64,000 nucleotides of DNA from JBMOMT01 sp049324835 (GCA_049324835.1 JBMOMT010000031.1:1-64000); one strand, 5' to 3'. Positions 53,443-62,498 are shown, counted from the first letter of the stretch. Numbers and translations are program-made. Notes: a model not told the origin generated them from the letters alone.

Positions 53443-54795
53443 ATGAAATCATTATCTTTTGTTCGCTCCTGGAAAGAACGTCTCTTTTACACCGACCGAC
53501 CCGACGACGACCGGCGTCGTATCCGGGGTGTGATCGATAGCCTGGTGTTGCATCTGCATCCCACGCGAGTGCCCGCCAACGCCCTCCGTCTCTCCTATAC
53601 CTGGGGTCTGGGCGGTCTCTCGACCATGCTGGCGCTGGTCATCGGCCTCACCGGCGTGTTGCTCATGTTCCGCTACGAACCCACCATCGACCGCGCTTAC
53701 GTCAGCATCCAGTTGTTAGAGACACAGGTGGCTTTTGGCTCGCTGGTGCGGGCGGTGCATCATTGGTCGGCCAATCTACTGGTCATCACCACTTTTTTGC
53801 ACCTGCTGCGCGTCTTTTTCACCGGCGGTTACAAGAGGGGCCGCGCCGTCAACTGGCTCATCGGCATTGGCCTTTTTTTGCTGGTGATGGTGTTCAACTT
53901 TACCGGTTATCTGCTGCCGTGGGATCAACTGGCCTATTGGGCCATCACCGTCAGCACCAGTCTCATCAGTTACGTGCCGCTGGTGGGCGAATCGGTCAGC
54001 GCCTTCTTGCGCGCCGGATCCAAGGTGGGTCAGGGGGCGCTGGGCAACTTTTACGCCCTGCACGTGGCCGTGCTGCCGGCGGTGGCCTTTTTGACGCTGG
54101 GGTATCACTTTTGGAAGGTGCGTAAAGACGGCGGCATCTCGCAGCCCGATGAGACCGTGGAGACAAAGCGCCCGGAACGGGTGACCACCATCCCTCACCT
54201 CACCCGCATCGAGTTCGCCGCGGCGGCGGTGTTGCTGGTGGGCATTCTCGTCTTTGCCATGCTGGTGCCCGCTCCGTTGGAGGCGCTGGCCAACCCGGCC
54301 CAATCGCCCAACCCGGCCAAGGCGGCCTGGTACTTTGTGGGGTTGCAAGAATTGTTGCTGCACATGCACTCGCTGGCGGCCATGGGGTTGATGGCGGCTG
54401 TGTTGTTGGGCATGGCCATCTTGCCCCGCTGGGACTCGCGTGAGGACAACATCGGCGTCTACTTTCGCTCGCGGCGCGGGCGGCGGGCGGCCATCGCCGG
54501 TTTGTTACTGAGCGTCGATCTGGTGCCGCTGCTGGTGTTGATCGACGAGTTCTGGCTCGACTGGCCCGCCATGTTACCCACCTTGCCCACGCTTATTTCG
54601 GTGGGTCTGGTGCCGCTGCTGGTCACGCTGCTCGGACTGGCGGCCATCTATTTCCTTTCGCGGCTGCTGTTCCGGGCCGATCACAGCGAGGCGTTGGTGG
54701 GCCTGTTTACCTTTGTCATGACCAGTCTGGTCGTTCTGACGGTCATTGGCAATTTCTTCCGTGGCGCCAACATGGCCCTGGTGTTACCATTCTGA
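53443..54795 (+). CDS. Cytochrome b of a Rieske/cytochrome b complex
   Basis: This 450-residue membrane protein joins the b6-like four-helix core and a subunit-IV-like part in one chain. The bis-His pairs are HHWSANLLVITTFLH (13 residues between the outer ligands) and HVAVLPAVAFLTLGYH (14 between, as in b6f-type proteins). The quinol-site PEWY motif is replaced by AAWY (NPAKAAWYFVGLQELL), a variant common in menaquinol-type complexes. It should oxidise menaquinol together with the Rieske protein encoded next and carry two b haems. The start follows a GGGG-rich but weak site. Confidence 0.93.
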   Translation: MKSLSFVRSWKERLFYTDRPDDDRRRIRGVIDSLVLHLHPTRVPANALRLSYTWGLGGLSTMLALVIGLTGVLLMFRYEPTIDRAYVSIQLLETQVAFGSLVRAVHHWSANLLVITTFLHLLRVFFTGGYKRGRAVNWLIGIGLFLLVMVFNFTGYLLPWDQLAYWAITVSTSLISYVPLVGESVSAFLRAGSKVGQGALGNFYALHVAVLPAVAFLTLGYHFWKVRKDGGISQPDETVETKRPERVTTIPHLTRIEFAAAAVLLVGILVFAMLVPAPLEALANPAQSPNPAKAAWYFVGLQELLLHMHSLAAMGLMAAVLLGMAILPRWDSREDNIGVYFRSRRGRRAAIAGLLLSVDLVPLLVLIDEFWLDWPAMLPTLPTLISVGLVPLLVTLLGLAAIYFLSRLLFRADHSEALVGLFTFVMTSLVVLTVIGNFFRGANMALVLPF

Positions 54796-54816
54796 TCCGG
54801 CATAGGAGTTAGACCC

Positions 54817-55332
54817 ATGACAAGCGAAACCCTCGTTCACACCCAACCCAATCAAGAATCGCAAGAGCTCACCCGGCGCAGCTTTCTCAAGATGGGCATG
54901 GGGGCGTTGGGCGTCCTGGCGGCGTTGGAGATCGGTGGGGCCAGCCTGCTCTTTCTCCAGGCCCGCACCCAGGAAGGCCAATCCGGCGGCCTGATTACCG
55001 CTGGCGAGACAGAGAGCTTTCCGCCCGGCTCGGTGACGGAATTCCCGGCCGAGGGCTTTTTCCTCGTCCGCGCCCACGATGGCGGCTTTTTGGCCGTGGA
55101 TCGTCGTTGCCCGCACCTGGGTTGCATCGTAGAGTGGGTGCCTGAAAAGAATCACTTTTTGTGCCCCTGCCATGCTTCCACCTTTGATTTTCACGGCGAT
55201 TACGAAAACCCACCCGTGCCCCGGCCGCTGGATACCTTTGCCGTGCAGTTCAAGGGCAACGTCGTGCTGGTCGATACCTCCCGGTTGCAGCAGCGCGAGC
55301 ACTATGCGCCGGATCAACTGGTGTATGCCTGA
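54817..55332 (+). CDS. Rieske iron-sulfur protein
   Basis: This 171-residue protein has a twin-arginine-type N-terminus (TRRSFLKMG) that also serves as the membrane anchor. The Rieske 2Fe-2S ligands are in CPHLGC near residue 99 and CPCHAS near 118. It accepts electrons from quinol at the cytochrome b subunit and passes them to a c-type cytochrome. It lies 21 bp after cytochrome b, in the same operon. The usual cytochrome f/c1 is absent; the 6-haem protein downstream takes its place. Confidence 0.95.
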   Translation: MTSETLVHTQPNQESQELTRRSFLKMGMGALGVLAALEIGGASLLFLQARTQEGQSGGLITAGETESFPPGSVTEFPAEGFFLVRAHDGGFLAVDRRCPHLGCIVEWVPEKNHFLCPCHASTFDFHGDYENPPVPRPLDTFAVQFKGNVVLVDTSRLQQREHYAPDQLVYA

Positions 55333-55397
55333 GTGGATCGATTCTCGGTTTTCTTTTCTGGTTCATGACCCCTGGTAGGTGAGAGAGGTCGGTATCG

Positions 55398-56282
55398 ATG
55401 AACAAATTCAGTTTGACAGGCCTGATCGCACTCGTTTTGCTCGTCACCATCTTGCCGCTTTACGCGCTGATGGAACCGGCGCGCATGGAGCAGGCTCAGA
55501 CCCACCTGCGCCAGCAGTTTGTCTCGGATGGCGCCGTGATGTATGTGGAAAACTGCCTGCTGTGTCATGGTGTGGCCGGCGAGGGCGTAGGCGCTATGCC
55601 GGGGTTGGATAACCCCGAACTGGTCGCCACCGATTTCGAGGCCGTCTACCGCACCATCGCCCAATCGCCGCACGGCTCCACCATGGGCGCCTGGCACATC
55701 GACCGCGGCGGTTTGTTGAACGATTATCAGATTCGGGTGTTGGTGACCTTGATCCAGCAAGGGGCGTGGCACAAGGTGCGGGAAACCGCCGTCCAGATGG
55801 GTGTTGCCTTGTCCCCGTCGCCCGCGCCGCTGGTCGAGATCGAGGCTCTGGAGGCCCAGGGCGAGGCGGACCCGCACGAGTGTCGGGCCTGCCACGAGGA
55901 ACCGGCCGTACACGCCAGCCGTTTTGGCCTCAACTGCGCCCGCTGCCACACCCTGGTTTCCTGGCGGCCGGCCCTGCTCACACGCCACGTCTTTGACCTG
56001 GAGCACGGCGGCACGGGGCAGATCCCGTGCCAGACCTGCCACACCGAAAGTTACTCTTTTAACACCTGCTATGGCTGCCACGATCACGACCCGGAGCAGG
56101 TCGTTGCCTCTCACGCCGAGGAAGGCATCACGATGGCCGAGATCGAGCCTTGTGATCGCTGCCATCCCACCGGCGCGGCCGGGGAAGGGGGACAACTGCG
56201 CGACAATCCGCCGCAAAATCCCAAAGAGCAGACGAATCACAACATGGCCTTAAAGGTCGATTGGGACAACCAGGGTCACTGA
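55398..56282 (+). CDS. Hexahaem cytochrome c (monohaem domain plus five-haem module)
   Basis: This 294-residue protein has an N-terminal membrane anchor or signal (LIALVLLVTILPLYALM). A class-I-like monohaem domain with CLLCH and a Met-containing loop (GAMPGLDNPEL) follows. Then five CxxCH motifs come in a multihaem module: CRACH, CARCH, CQTCH, CYGCH and CDRCH. Its C-terminal part is homologous to that of the next protein. Placement directly after the Rieske gene suggests it replaces cytochrome c1/f as the first electron acceptor. The protein faces the outside of the membrane. Confidence 0.92.
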   Translation: MNKFSLTGLIALVLLVTILPLYALMEPARMEQAQTHLRQQFVSDGAVMYVENCLLCHGVAGEGVGAMPGLDNPELVATDFEAVYRTIAQSPHGSTMGAWHIDRGGLLNDYQIRVLVTLIQQGAWHKVRETAVQMGVALSPSPAPLVEIEALEAQGEADPHECRACHEEPAVHASRFGLNCARCHTLVSWRPALLTRHVFDLEHGGTGQIPCQTCHTESYSFNTCYGCHDHDPEQVVASHAEEGITMAEIEPCDRCHPTGAAGEGGQLRDNPPQNPKEQTNHNMALKVDWDNQGH

Positions 56283-56314
56283 GGGTGGGCTCTGGCTGAA
56301 AGGGTGGAGCAGCG

Positions 56315-57361
56315 ATGCGCTTCAAATGGCCCAGGCGGCTTGCGCCGCGAATCGGTCTGGCGGGCATCTTGATGTTGAGCGTGCTGGCCTCTGGCACGGG
56401 CTTTTACATCTTCAAGTGCACCTACGACCCTGGGCCGCTGTCGGCGGCGCAGGTGCGCGGCCAGCCGTTGGGCGGTTACGCTTCACACGCCGATTTTGGC
56501 GACGAATGTCTGCTGTGCCACATGCCGGTGCACTGCCTGCACGCCACTCGCTGCGAAACCTGCCACGCCGATATCGCCCGGCAGCGCGCCGAGGGCAGCG
56601 GCCTGCACGGCCTGCTGCCCGGCACCAAAAAGTGCCAGAATTGCCACACCGAACACCGGGGCGCCGAGGCCGTCATCAGCACCCTGCCGCTGGATAGCCT
56701 GGCCAGCGTGGGCCACGAACGACTGACCGGTTTCAGCCTCGAAAACCACCAGAACGATCACCAGGGGCGGCCGCAAACCTGCGATGACTGTCATACGCAG
56801 CACCGCTTCAAAGCCGAGTTCGTCGATTGTATCACCTGTCACAGCCAGGCCGATACAGCTTTTGTGGCCGGGCACGTTGCCGGGTATGGTGACAACTGCC
56901 TCAGTTGCCACGACGGTCGCGGCGAGTTGGCGGCCTTTGAGCACGATCGGGTTTTTGTGCTCCAGGGAGCGCATCTCTCGACAGCCTGCGCCAGTTGCCA
57001 CAGCGGCGCCATACTCGCCAGGATAGAGAGCGACTGCGTGGGCTGCCATCGAGAATCCGATCTACACGCCGGTTCTTTTGGCCTCGAATGCGCCCGTTGC
57101 CACATCCCTTCGGATTGGCTCCAGGCTCAACTCAGGCAACACATCTTTGCCCTGGATCATGGCGGCGGCGGGCAACTGGCCTGTGAAACCTGCCACAGCG
57201 ATAGTTACGTGCAGCATAGCTGCTACGGCTGCCACGATCACCAACCAGATCAGATGAGAGACGTCCATGAGAAAGAACAGATTGCCGATTTTGACGATTG
57301 TATTACCTGCCATCCCTCCGGCCAGCCGGATGAGGCCGAACGTTATCGCCTGGCCGGTTGA
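56315..57361 (+). CDS. Dodecahaem cytochrome c
   Basis: This 348-residue protein has an N-terminal hydrophobic anchor (IGLAGILMLSVLASG) and twelve CxxCH motifs (CLLCH, CETCH, CQNCH, CDDCH, CITCH, CLSCH, CASCH, CVGCH, CARCH, CETCH, CYGCH, CITCH). Many extra His residues are available as second axial ligands. The last four motifs, with CARCH ... DHGG ... CETCH ... CYGCHDH ... CHPSG, match the C-terminal module of the hexahaem protein. The layout resembles tandem c7/class III-type modules. It probably relays electrons from the hexahaem protein outward. It lies 32 bp after it in the same operon. Confidence 0.93.
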   Translation: MRFKWPRRLAPRIGLAGILMLSVLASGTGFYIFKCTYDPGPLSAAQVRGQPLGGYASHADFGDECLLCHMPVHCLHATRCETCHADIARQRAEGSGLHGLLPGTKKCQNCHTEHRGAEAVISTLPLDSLASVGHERLTGFSLENHQNDHQGRPQTCDDCHTQHRFKAEFVDCITCHSQADTAFVAGHVAGYGDNCLSCHDGRGELAAFEHDRVFVLQGAHLSTACASCHSGAILARIESDCVGCHRESDLHAGSFGLECARCHIPSDWLQAQLRQHIFALDHGGGGQLACETCHSDSYVQHSCYGCHDHQPDQMRDVHEKEQIADFDDCITCHPSGQPDEAERYRLAG

Positions 57362-58286
57362 ACGGAGGCAACCGATCTGGCCGCTGCTCGAGAACGCCCT
57401 GTGGCTGGGGCTGGCCCTGTGGCTGTTTCTGGCGAGCTGCCACCCGGTCTGGGCCCAGGAACCCACCGCCGGGCCGCCCATCCAGCGTTTGCGTGTGCAG
57501 GTGATGCCCGAGTTCGACGATCCGCGGGTGTTGGTGGTGGTGCAGGGCCGCTTTTCGGTCGACGAGGCCAGCCTGCCATTGCCGGTCACGTTTCGCCTGC
57601 CGCGCCAGGCCCAGATCAACCAGATGGCTACCATGGACATGTCCACCGGCAGCACGGCCTCGCAGCCCTACCAGGTGCAGCCCGATCCTGACGACGAGCG
57701 CTGGTCGCTGGTGAGTTACAGTGTGGACAATGCTCACTTTTTCTTCGAGTTTTATTACGACCCCATCCAGGGGCAGGTGGATAAACAGTTTACCTTTGTC
57801 TTTAGCAGCCTGCAGCCGGTCGAGGATCTGGCGCTCGAGGTGCAGCAACCTCTGGCCGCCACCAACTTGGTGCTGACGCCCGCCCCCTCTGGCACACGGA
57901 TGGACCAGGCCATGGGTTTTACCTATCATCGTCTCGATGTCGGCGCTCTGGAGGCCGGCGGTGAGGTAGCGCTGGCAACCAGTTACACCAAAACCGATCC
58001 GGCCCCCTCGATCTCGCATCAAGACCTGGCAGCCATGCGTCAGACTGAGCCGTCCAACGCCATGTCGTCTGTGACAACCGCCGCCCGGTCTGCCGCTGCC
58101 ATCCCCACCTGGGTCTACGTTCTGTTTGGCGGCATCACGCTGATCGCCTTTGCGGCGTTTGTCTGGACTCGTGGTCAAACCATACCCGTCGCCGTGCCGG
58201 TTCAGGCCCTTCACTGCGTCCGCTGTGGCGCTGGCCTCAAAGAGGGGGCGCTCTTTTGCCATAGCTGCGGCGCATCTATCACATAG
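57330..58286 (+). CDS. Membrane protein with exported beta domain and cytoplasmic zinc ribbon
   Basis: About 318 residues from ATG 57330, overlapping the end of the dodecahaem gene. A GGAGG at 57363-57367 lies too late for that ATG and faces an ATC codon at 57375, so the start is uncertain. A signal or anchor (LGLALWLFLASCHPVWAQ) is followed by an exported, beta-rich domain of about 200 residues, a transmembrane helix (WVYVLFGGITLIAFAAFVW) and a C-terminal double-Cys zinc ribbon (CVRCGAGLKEGALFCHSCG) inside the cell. No haem motif is present. Its place between the 12- and 49-haem genes suggests assembly, sensing or anchoring for the cytochromes (inference). Confidence 0.78.
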   Translation: MRPNVIAWPVERRQPIWPLLENALWLGLALWLFLASCHPVWAQEPTAGPPIQRLRVQVMPEFDDPRVLVVVQGRFSVDEASLPLPVTFRLPRQAQINQMATMDMSTGSTASQPYQVQPDPDDERWSLVSYSVDNAHFFFEFYYDPIQGQVDKQFTFVFSSLQPVEDLALEVQQPLAATNLVLTPAPSGTRMDQAMGFTYHRLDVGALEAGGEVALATSYTKTDPAPSISHQDLAAMRQTEPSNAMSSVTTAARSAAAIPTWVYVLFGGITLIAFAAFVWTRGQTIPVAVPVQALHCVRCGAGLKEGALFCHSCGASIT

Positions 58287-58375
58287 AACTTTGGGGCTGA
58301 GCCAGACGGTCTTTTCTGGTCTCATCTGTTTGTTCGGGTAATCCCACCATCGGGACGGCCCAAGCGGGAGGAAAG

Positions 58376-61300
58376 ATGAAAAAGATACTGATACTGTTCC
58401 TCGCTTTCAACCTGCTCATTGTGGCAACCATAGGCAGCCTGCTCTTCCTGGCCGAGACCTATCCCTTCCGCCCTGGCGATAGATTCTATGCCGTGCAGCA
58501 CGTGGCCGAGCAGTGGCGGTTGCGCCTCGCTGCCGATGAGACACGTCAGGCTCACTTTGCCATCGACCTGGCCGAGCGCCGCCTGGTCGACCTTTCCAGA
58601 GCCGAACAGCGCCAGCGAATCAACGCCGCCGCTGTAGCCTTTGATCGCGCCCTCGACGAGGCCGTGCGGTACATCCAGGCCGCGCCGGTCGCGGCCCAGA
58701 GTGATCTGATCGGTCGCCTGTCGCGGCTGCTGGATCAGGCCGAGCTGGTCATGGCTGCTTTGCAACCCACGCCGGACAGCACCCTGCTGGCGGTGCTCAA
58801 CCGCAAGATCGCCGCCCTCCAGGCGGCAGCCACGCCGGAGCAAATGGCGGCTCTGGCTCCTGCGCCTGCCCCTTTGCTGGAGGCGGTGACGGTCCCCTTT
58901 TTGGGTCAAGACGTGGATCACAGCCGTTACCCGCTGACCGGCGGTCACGCCGACGTAGAGTGTGTCGATTGTCACGGTGATGGCCGCTACGCCGGCACAC
59001 CCACCGAATGCAGCGTTTGTCATAATCTGCGCTCCGGCGATCTGTATCCGGCGCTCTATTACCCCAACAATCCCTATCCGGATCACTTTGCCGGTGAGTG
59101 CTCCAATTGCCACACGGTGGAGGACTGGTTGCCTTATCAGTTCGATCACGTGGGCGTGTTCGAATGCGCCTTTTGCCACCAGTCCGAAAGCCCGGCGGGC
59201 CACTACCCCGGCGCCTGTGTGTTGTGCCACACCGATGTTGATCGGTGGCAAGAGATCGGTTACGATCACCTGGCGGTGGTCGAGTGCCTCTCCTGCCACC
59301 AGGCGGCAGAGCCCGAAGGCCACTACCCTGGCATCTGCGTCCTGTGCCACGCCGATGTCGACGACTGGCAGGTAGCCGACTTTGAACACGTCGGTGTGAC
59401 ACAATGCTGGACGTGTCACGTCAGCGACAGCCCGGAACATCACTACATCAGCTCCGAAGACTATGCCCGGCTGCTGGCGCGTCTGGCCGAGCTGGCCGAA
59501 ACAGGGGAGACGCATCGGCCTCTGCCGGATTATCTGGTGCCGGCATCGTGCATCAACTGCCACACCGATACCGACGACTGGAACCGTTTTGTTTTTGATC
59601 ACACCGGCTTTGCCGATTGTGTTTCGTGTCATGGTCAGAGCGACGCGCCGGTGGATCATTACGACGGCCAGTGCTCCAACTGCCACAACATGGAAAACTG
59701 GAGCGATTACTGGTTCGATCACGGCGGCTTTCCCGATTGCGCCGCCTGCCACAGCGGGGCAAGTCCGGCCATTCACTACCCCGGCGAATGCGCCCTGTGC
59801 CACGTCACCGAGACCTGGCAAGAGATCGACTTTGACCACCTGGACCCTGGCAACTGCGCCGATTGTCACGCCGTCGATGCGCCGGACGCGCATTACCCCG
59901 GCGAGTGCTCCAACTGCCACAACATGGAAAACTGGAGCGATGTCTGGTTCGATCACGGCGATTTTCCCAACTGCGCCACCTGCCACGTCCAGCCGGGCCA
60001 CTACCCCGGCGAGTGCTCCAACTGTCACAACACCGAAGATTGGAGTGAGTACCAGTTCAGCCACGATGGCCTCAGCAACTGCTCCAGTTGTCATTCCTGG
60101 CCCAACCACTATCCCGGTCAGTGCTCCAGTTGTCACAACACCTTCAACTGGAGCTGGAACTGGTTCAACCACGGTGGTTTTGACGATTGCGCCGCCTGCC
60201 ACAGCCGGCCGGATCACTACCCCGGCCAGTGCTCCGGTTGCCACAACACCGCTGGCTGGCTGCCAGCCGCTTTTGACCACGATGGCCTGACCGACTGCGC
60301 CGCCTGTCACAGCGACGAGGCGCCGCCGGCCCATTATGACGGCCAGTGCTCCAACTGCCACAACACCAAAGAGTGGGCCGAGGTGGAGCCCATCCACGAC
60401 GATCTGATCGATTGCCAGTCGTGCCACACACCGCCGTCCGAACACTGGCCCGGCGCCTGCATCGACTGCCACAACACCGAGAACTGGAGCGAGGTCGACA
60501 CCGATCACACCGCCTGGATCGACTGCCAGTCGTGCCACCTGCGCCCCGATGGTCACTGGCCAGATCAGTGCTCCAACTGCCACAACACCGAGAATTGGAG
60601 CGAGGTCACCTTTGATCACACCACCTATACCAGTTGTAACTCTTGCCATCCGCGGCCCTCTGGTCACCCCCGTGGTCAGTGCTCCAAATGCCACACCACC
60701 GAAAACTGGGTGCCCATCCACGACGAAGACCTGGCCGATTGTCTCAGTTGCCACACCGGTGACGCGCCGCCGGATCACTTTGATGGCCAGTGTTCCAACT
60801 GTCACAACACCGAGACCTGGCAGGAAAACCTGTGGGGCAGCGAGCCCTTTAGCCACGAGGGCCTCACCGACTGCATCGGCTGCCACGGCAGCCAGGCTCC
60901 AGAGCCTCATTATGATGGCCAGTGCGGCAACTGCCACTGCACCTGCGACTGGAGCAATATCCTCTTTGAGGATCACGATGGCCTGGTAGACTGTATCAGT
61001 TGCCACGCCGCTCGTGCTCCAGAAGACCACTATGATGGTCAGTGTTCCGATTGTCACAACACTCAGGACTGGAACGTGATTCTCTTTGAGGATCACGATG
61101 GCCTGGTCGAGTGCGCTACCTGCCATGCCAGCCAGTCGCCGGCGGCTCACTATCCCGGCGAGTGTTCCGATTGCCACCTCACCGACGGCTGGCTGCCGGT
61201 CATCTTTGACCACGATGGGTTCGTCGATTGCCAGTCGTGCCACGGCGACGATACGCCGGCGGATCATTACGACGGCCAGTGCTCCAACTGCCACACCACC

Positions 61301-62335
61301 GACGGCTGGCTGCCGGTCACCTTTGACCACGATGGGTTCGTCGATTGCCAGTCGTGCCACGGCGACGATACGCCGGCGGCTCACTATCCCGGCGAGTGTT
61401 CCGATTGCCACCTCACCGACGGCTGGCTGCCGGTCATCTTTGACCACGACGGGTTCGTCGATTGCCAGTCGTGCCACGGCGACGATACGCCGGTGGATCA
61501 TTACGACGGCCAGTGCAGCAACTGCCACACCACCGACGGCTGGCTGCCGGTCACCTTTAACCACGATGGGTTCGTCGATTGCCAGTCGTGCCACGGCGAC
61601 GATACGCCGGCGGATCATTACGACGGCCAGTGCTCCAACTGCCACACCACCGACGGCTGGCTGCCGGCCACCTTTAACCACGACGGTCAGGATAACTGCC
61701 GCCAGTGCCATTCGGCCGACGCGCCGGCGGATCACTATGACGGCCAGTGTGGCAACTGTCACGACACCACGAGTTGGGGTGGCGCTGTCTTTAGCCACGA
61801 CGGCCTGGACAACTGCCGCCAGTGCCACGAGCCGCCGGCAGACCACGATCATGGCCAGTGCTCCAACTGCCACACCACCGACAACTGGAATCCCATCGCG
61901 CCGTCGGTGCACGGCGAATGGATGGACACGCCTACTCCGGAGGCTGCGCCAGAACTCACGGGCGATCCGCAAGATGAGGCCGCGCCGACGCCCACTCTGA
62001 TCCCGGAAGAGCAGGACGCCGTTCCCGCACTGCCAGAAGAGGGGCCATCGCCCGATAGTGAGGCGGTCGAGCCGACGCCGACGGCGACGGCGGAACCCAC
62101 TCCGATAGAGCCGGAGCAGGGGGACGTGGCAGAGCCTGACGGCGAGGCGGTCGAGCCGACGCCGACGGCGACGGCGGAACCCACTCCGATAGAGCCGGAG
62201 CAGGGGGACGTGGCAGAGCCTGACGGCGAGGCGGTCGAGCCGATGCCGACCGCCACACCAGAGCCTTCTCCGTCGCCGCCAGAAGAGGATCAAGATGCTG
62301 ACGACGGGGCGGTCGAGCCAACGCCTGTACCGTAA
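58376..62335 (+). CDS. Giant multihaem cytochrome c with 49 CxxCH motifs
   Basis: This 1319-residue protein has a signal or anchor at residues 4-25 and a DUF5667-like helical segment near 30-80 (PGDRFYAVQHVAEQWRLRL, LAERRLVDLSR). Haem sites follow from residue 196 to 1166: I count 49 CxxCH motifs, one every 20 residues. The basic unit holds two motifs, for example GECSNCHNTENW and DHDGFVDCQSCHG, and adds two further His (FDH and DHYDG), enough for bis-His ligation of each haem. Residues 930-1105 are 39-residue near-perfect repeats. The tail of about 150 residues is Pro/Thr/Glu-rich and repeated. This is expected to be an exported electron wire or capacitor supplied by the Rieske/cyt b operon. 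GGAGG precedes the ATG. Confidence 0.95.
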   Translation: MKKILILFLAFNLLIVATIGSLLFLAETYPFRPGDRFYAVQHVAEQWRLRLAADETRQAHFAIDLAERRLVDLSRAEQRQRINAAAVAFDRALDEAVRYIQAAPVAAQSDLIGRLSRLLDQAELVMAALQPTPDSTLLAVLNRKIAALQAAATPEQMAALAPAPAPLLEAVTVPFLGQDVDHSRYPLTGGHADVECVDCHGDGRYAGTPTECSVCHNLRSGDLYPALYYPNNPYPDHFAGECSNCHTVEDWLPYQFDHVGVFECAFCHQSESPAGHYPGACVLCHTDVDRWQEIGYDHLAVVECLSCHQAAEPEGHYPGICVLCHADVDDWQVADFEHVGVTQCWTCHVSDSPEHHYISSEDYARLLARLAELAETGETHRPLPDYLVPASCINCHTDTDDWNRFVFDHTGFADCVSCHGQSDAPVDHYDGQCSNCHNMENWSDYWFDHGGFPDCAACHSGASPAIHYPGECALCHVTETWQEIDFDHLDPGNCADCHAVDAPDAHYPGECSNCHNMENWSDVWFDHGDFPNCATCHVQPGHYPGECSNCHNTEDWSEYQFSHDGLSNCSSCHSWPNHYPGQCSSCHNTFNWSWNWFNHGGFDDCAACHSRPDHYPGQCSGCHNTAGWLPAAFDHDGLTDCAACHSDEAPPAHYDGQCSNCHNTKEWAEVEPIHDDLIDCQSCHTPPSEHWPGACIDCHNTENWSEVDTDHTAWIDCQSCHLRPDGHWPDQCSNCHNTENWSEVTFDHTTYTSCNSCHPRPSGHPRGQCSKCHTTENWVPIHDEDLADCLSCHTGDAPPDHFDGQCSNCHNTETWQENLWGSEPFSHEGLTDCIGCHGSQAPEPHYDGQCGNCHCTCDWSNILFEDHDGLVDCISCHAARAPEDHYDGQCSDCHNTQDWNVILFEDHDGLVECATCHASQSPAAHYPGECSDCHLTDGWLPVIFDHDGFVDCQSCHGDDTPADHYDGQCSNCHTTDGWLPVTFDHDGFVDCQSCHGDDTPAAHYPGECSDCHLTDGWLPVIFDHDGFVDCQSCHGDDTPVDHYDGQCSNCHTTDGWLPVTFNHDGFVDCQSCHGDDTPADHYDGQCSNCHTTDGWLPATFNHDGQDNCRQCHSADAPADHYDGQCGNCHDTTSWGGAVFSHDGLDNCRQCHEPPADHDHGQCSNCHTTDNWNPIAPSVHGEWMDTPTPEAAPELTGDPQDEAAPTPTLIPEEQDAVPALPEEGPSPDSEAVEPTPTATAEPTPIEPEQGDVAEPDGEAVEPTPTATAEPTPIEPEQGDVAEPDGEAVEPMPTATPEPSPSPPEEDQDADDGAVEPTPVP
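61158..61690 (+). repeat. 117-bp tandem repeats in the 49-haem gene
   Basis: The stretch GGGTTCGTCGATTGCCAG recurs at 61217, 61334, 61451 and 61568, exactly 117 bp (39 codons, two haems) apart, with very few differences. Copies alternate HYPGECSDCH and HYDGQCSNCH. Recent tandem duplication by whole two-haem units. Confidence 0.95.
62060..62227 (+). repeat. 84-bp tandem repeat in the cytochrome tail
   Basis: Two near-identical 84-bp units (28 codons, each starting EAVEPTPTATAEPTPIEP) begin at 62060 and 62144, with a diverged partial unit from 62228. They encode a flexible Pro/Thr/Glu-rich tail. Confidence 0.92.
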
Positions 62336-62498
62336 CCCAGGTCTTTTGCTGCTAGGATTGGAGCTAGAACGTGTTGAAACTATTGAGCTGATCGGCCTTT
62401 TGTTTGAGGAGGTGGGGTTATCGAGACGATTTGTGCGGCGAGTCAACGTTGTTTTCGTTCAAACCAACCACACGCCAACAAAGAAGGAGATCATTTCG

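Noticed and set aside
61158..61690. CRISPR-like regular repeat
   Set aside because: The 117-bp units are contiguous and coding, with no spacer and unit structure; they encode two-haem modules.
58322..62446. 1374-codon minus-strand open frame opposite the 49-haem gene
   Set aside because: It is the antisense of the CxxCH repeats and mirrors their periodicity. It has no ribosome site or known domain.
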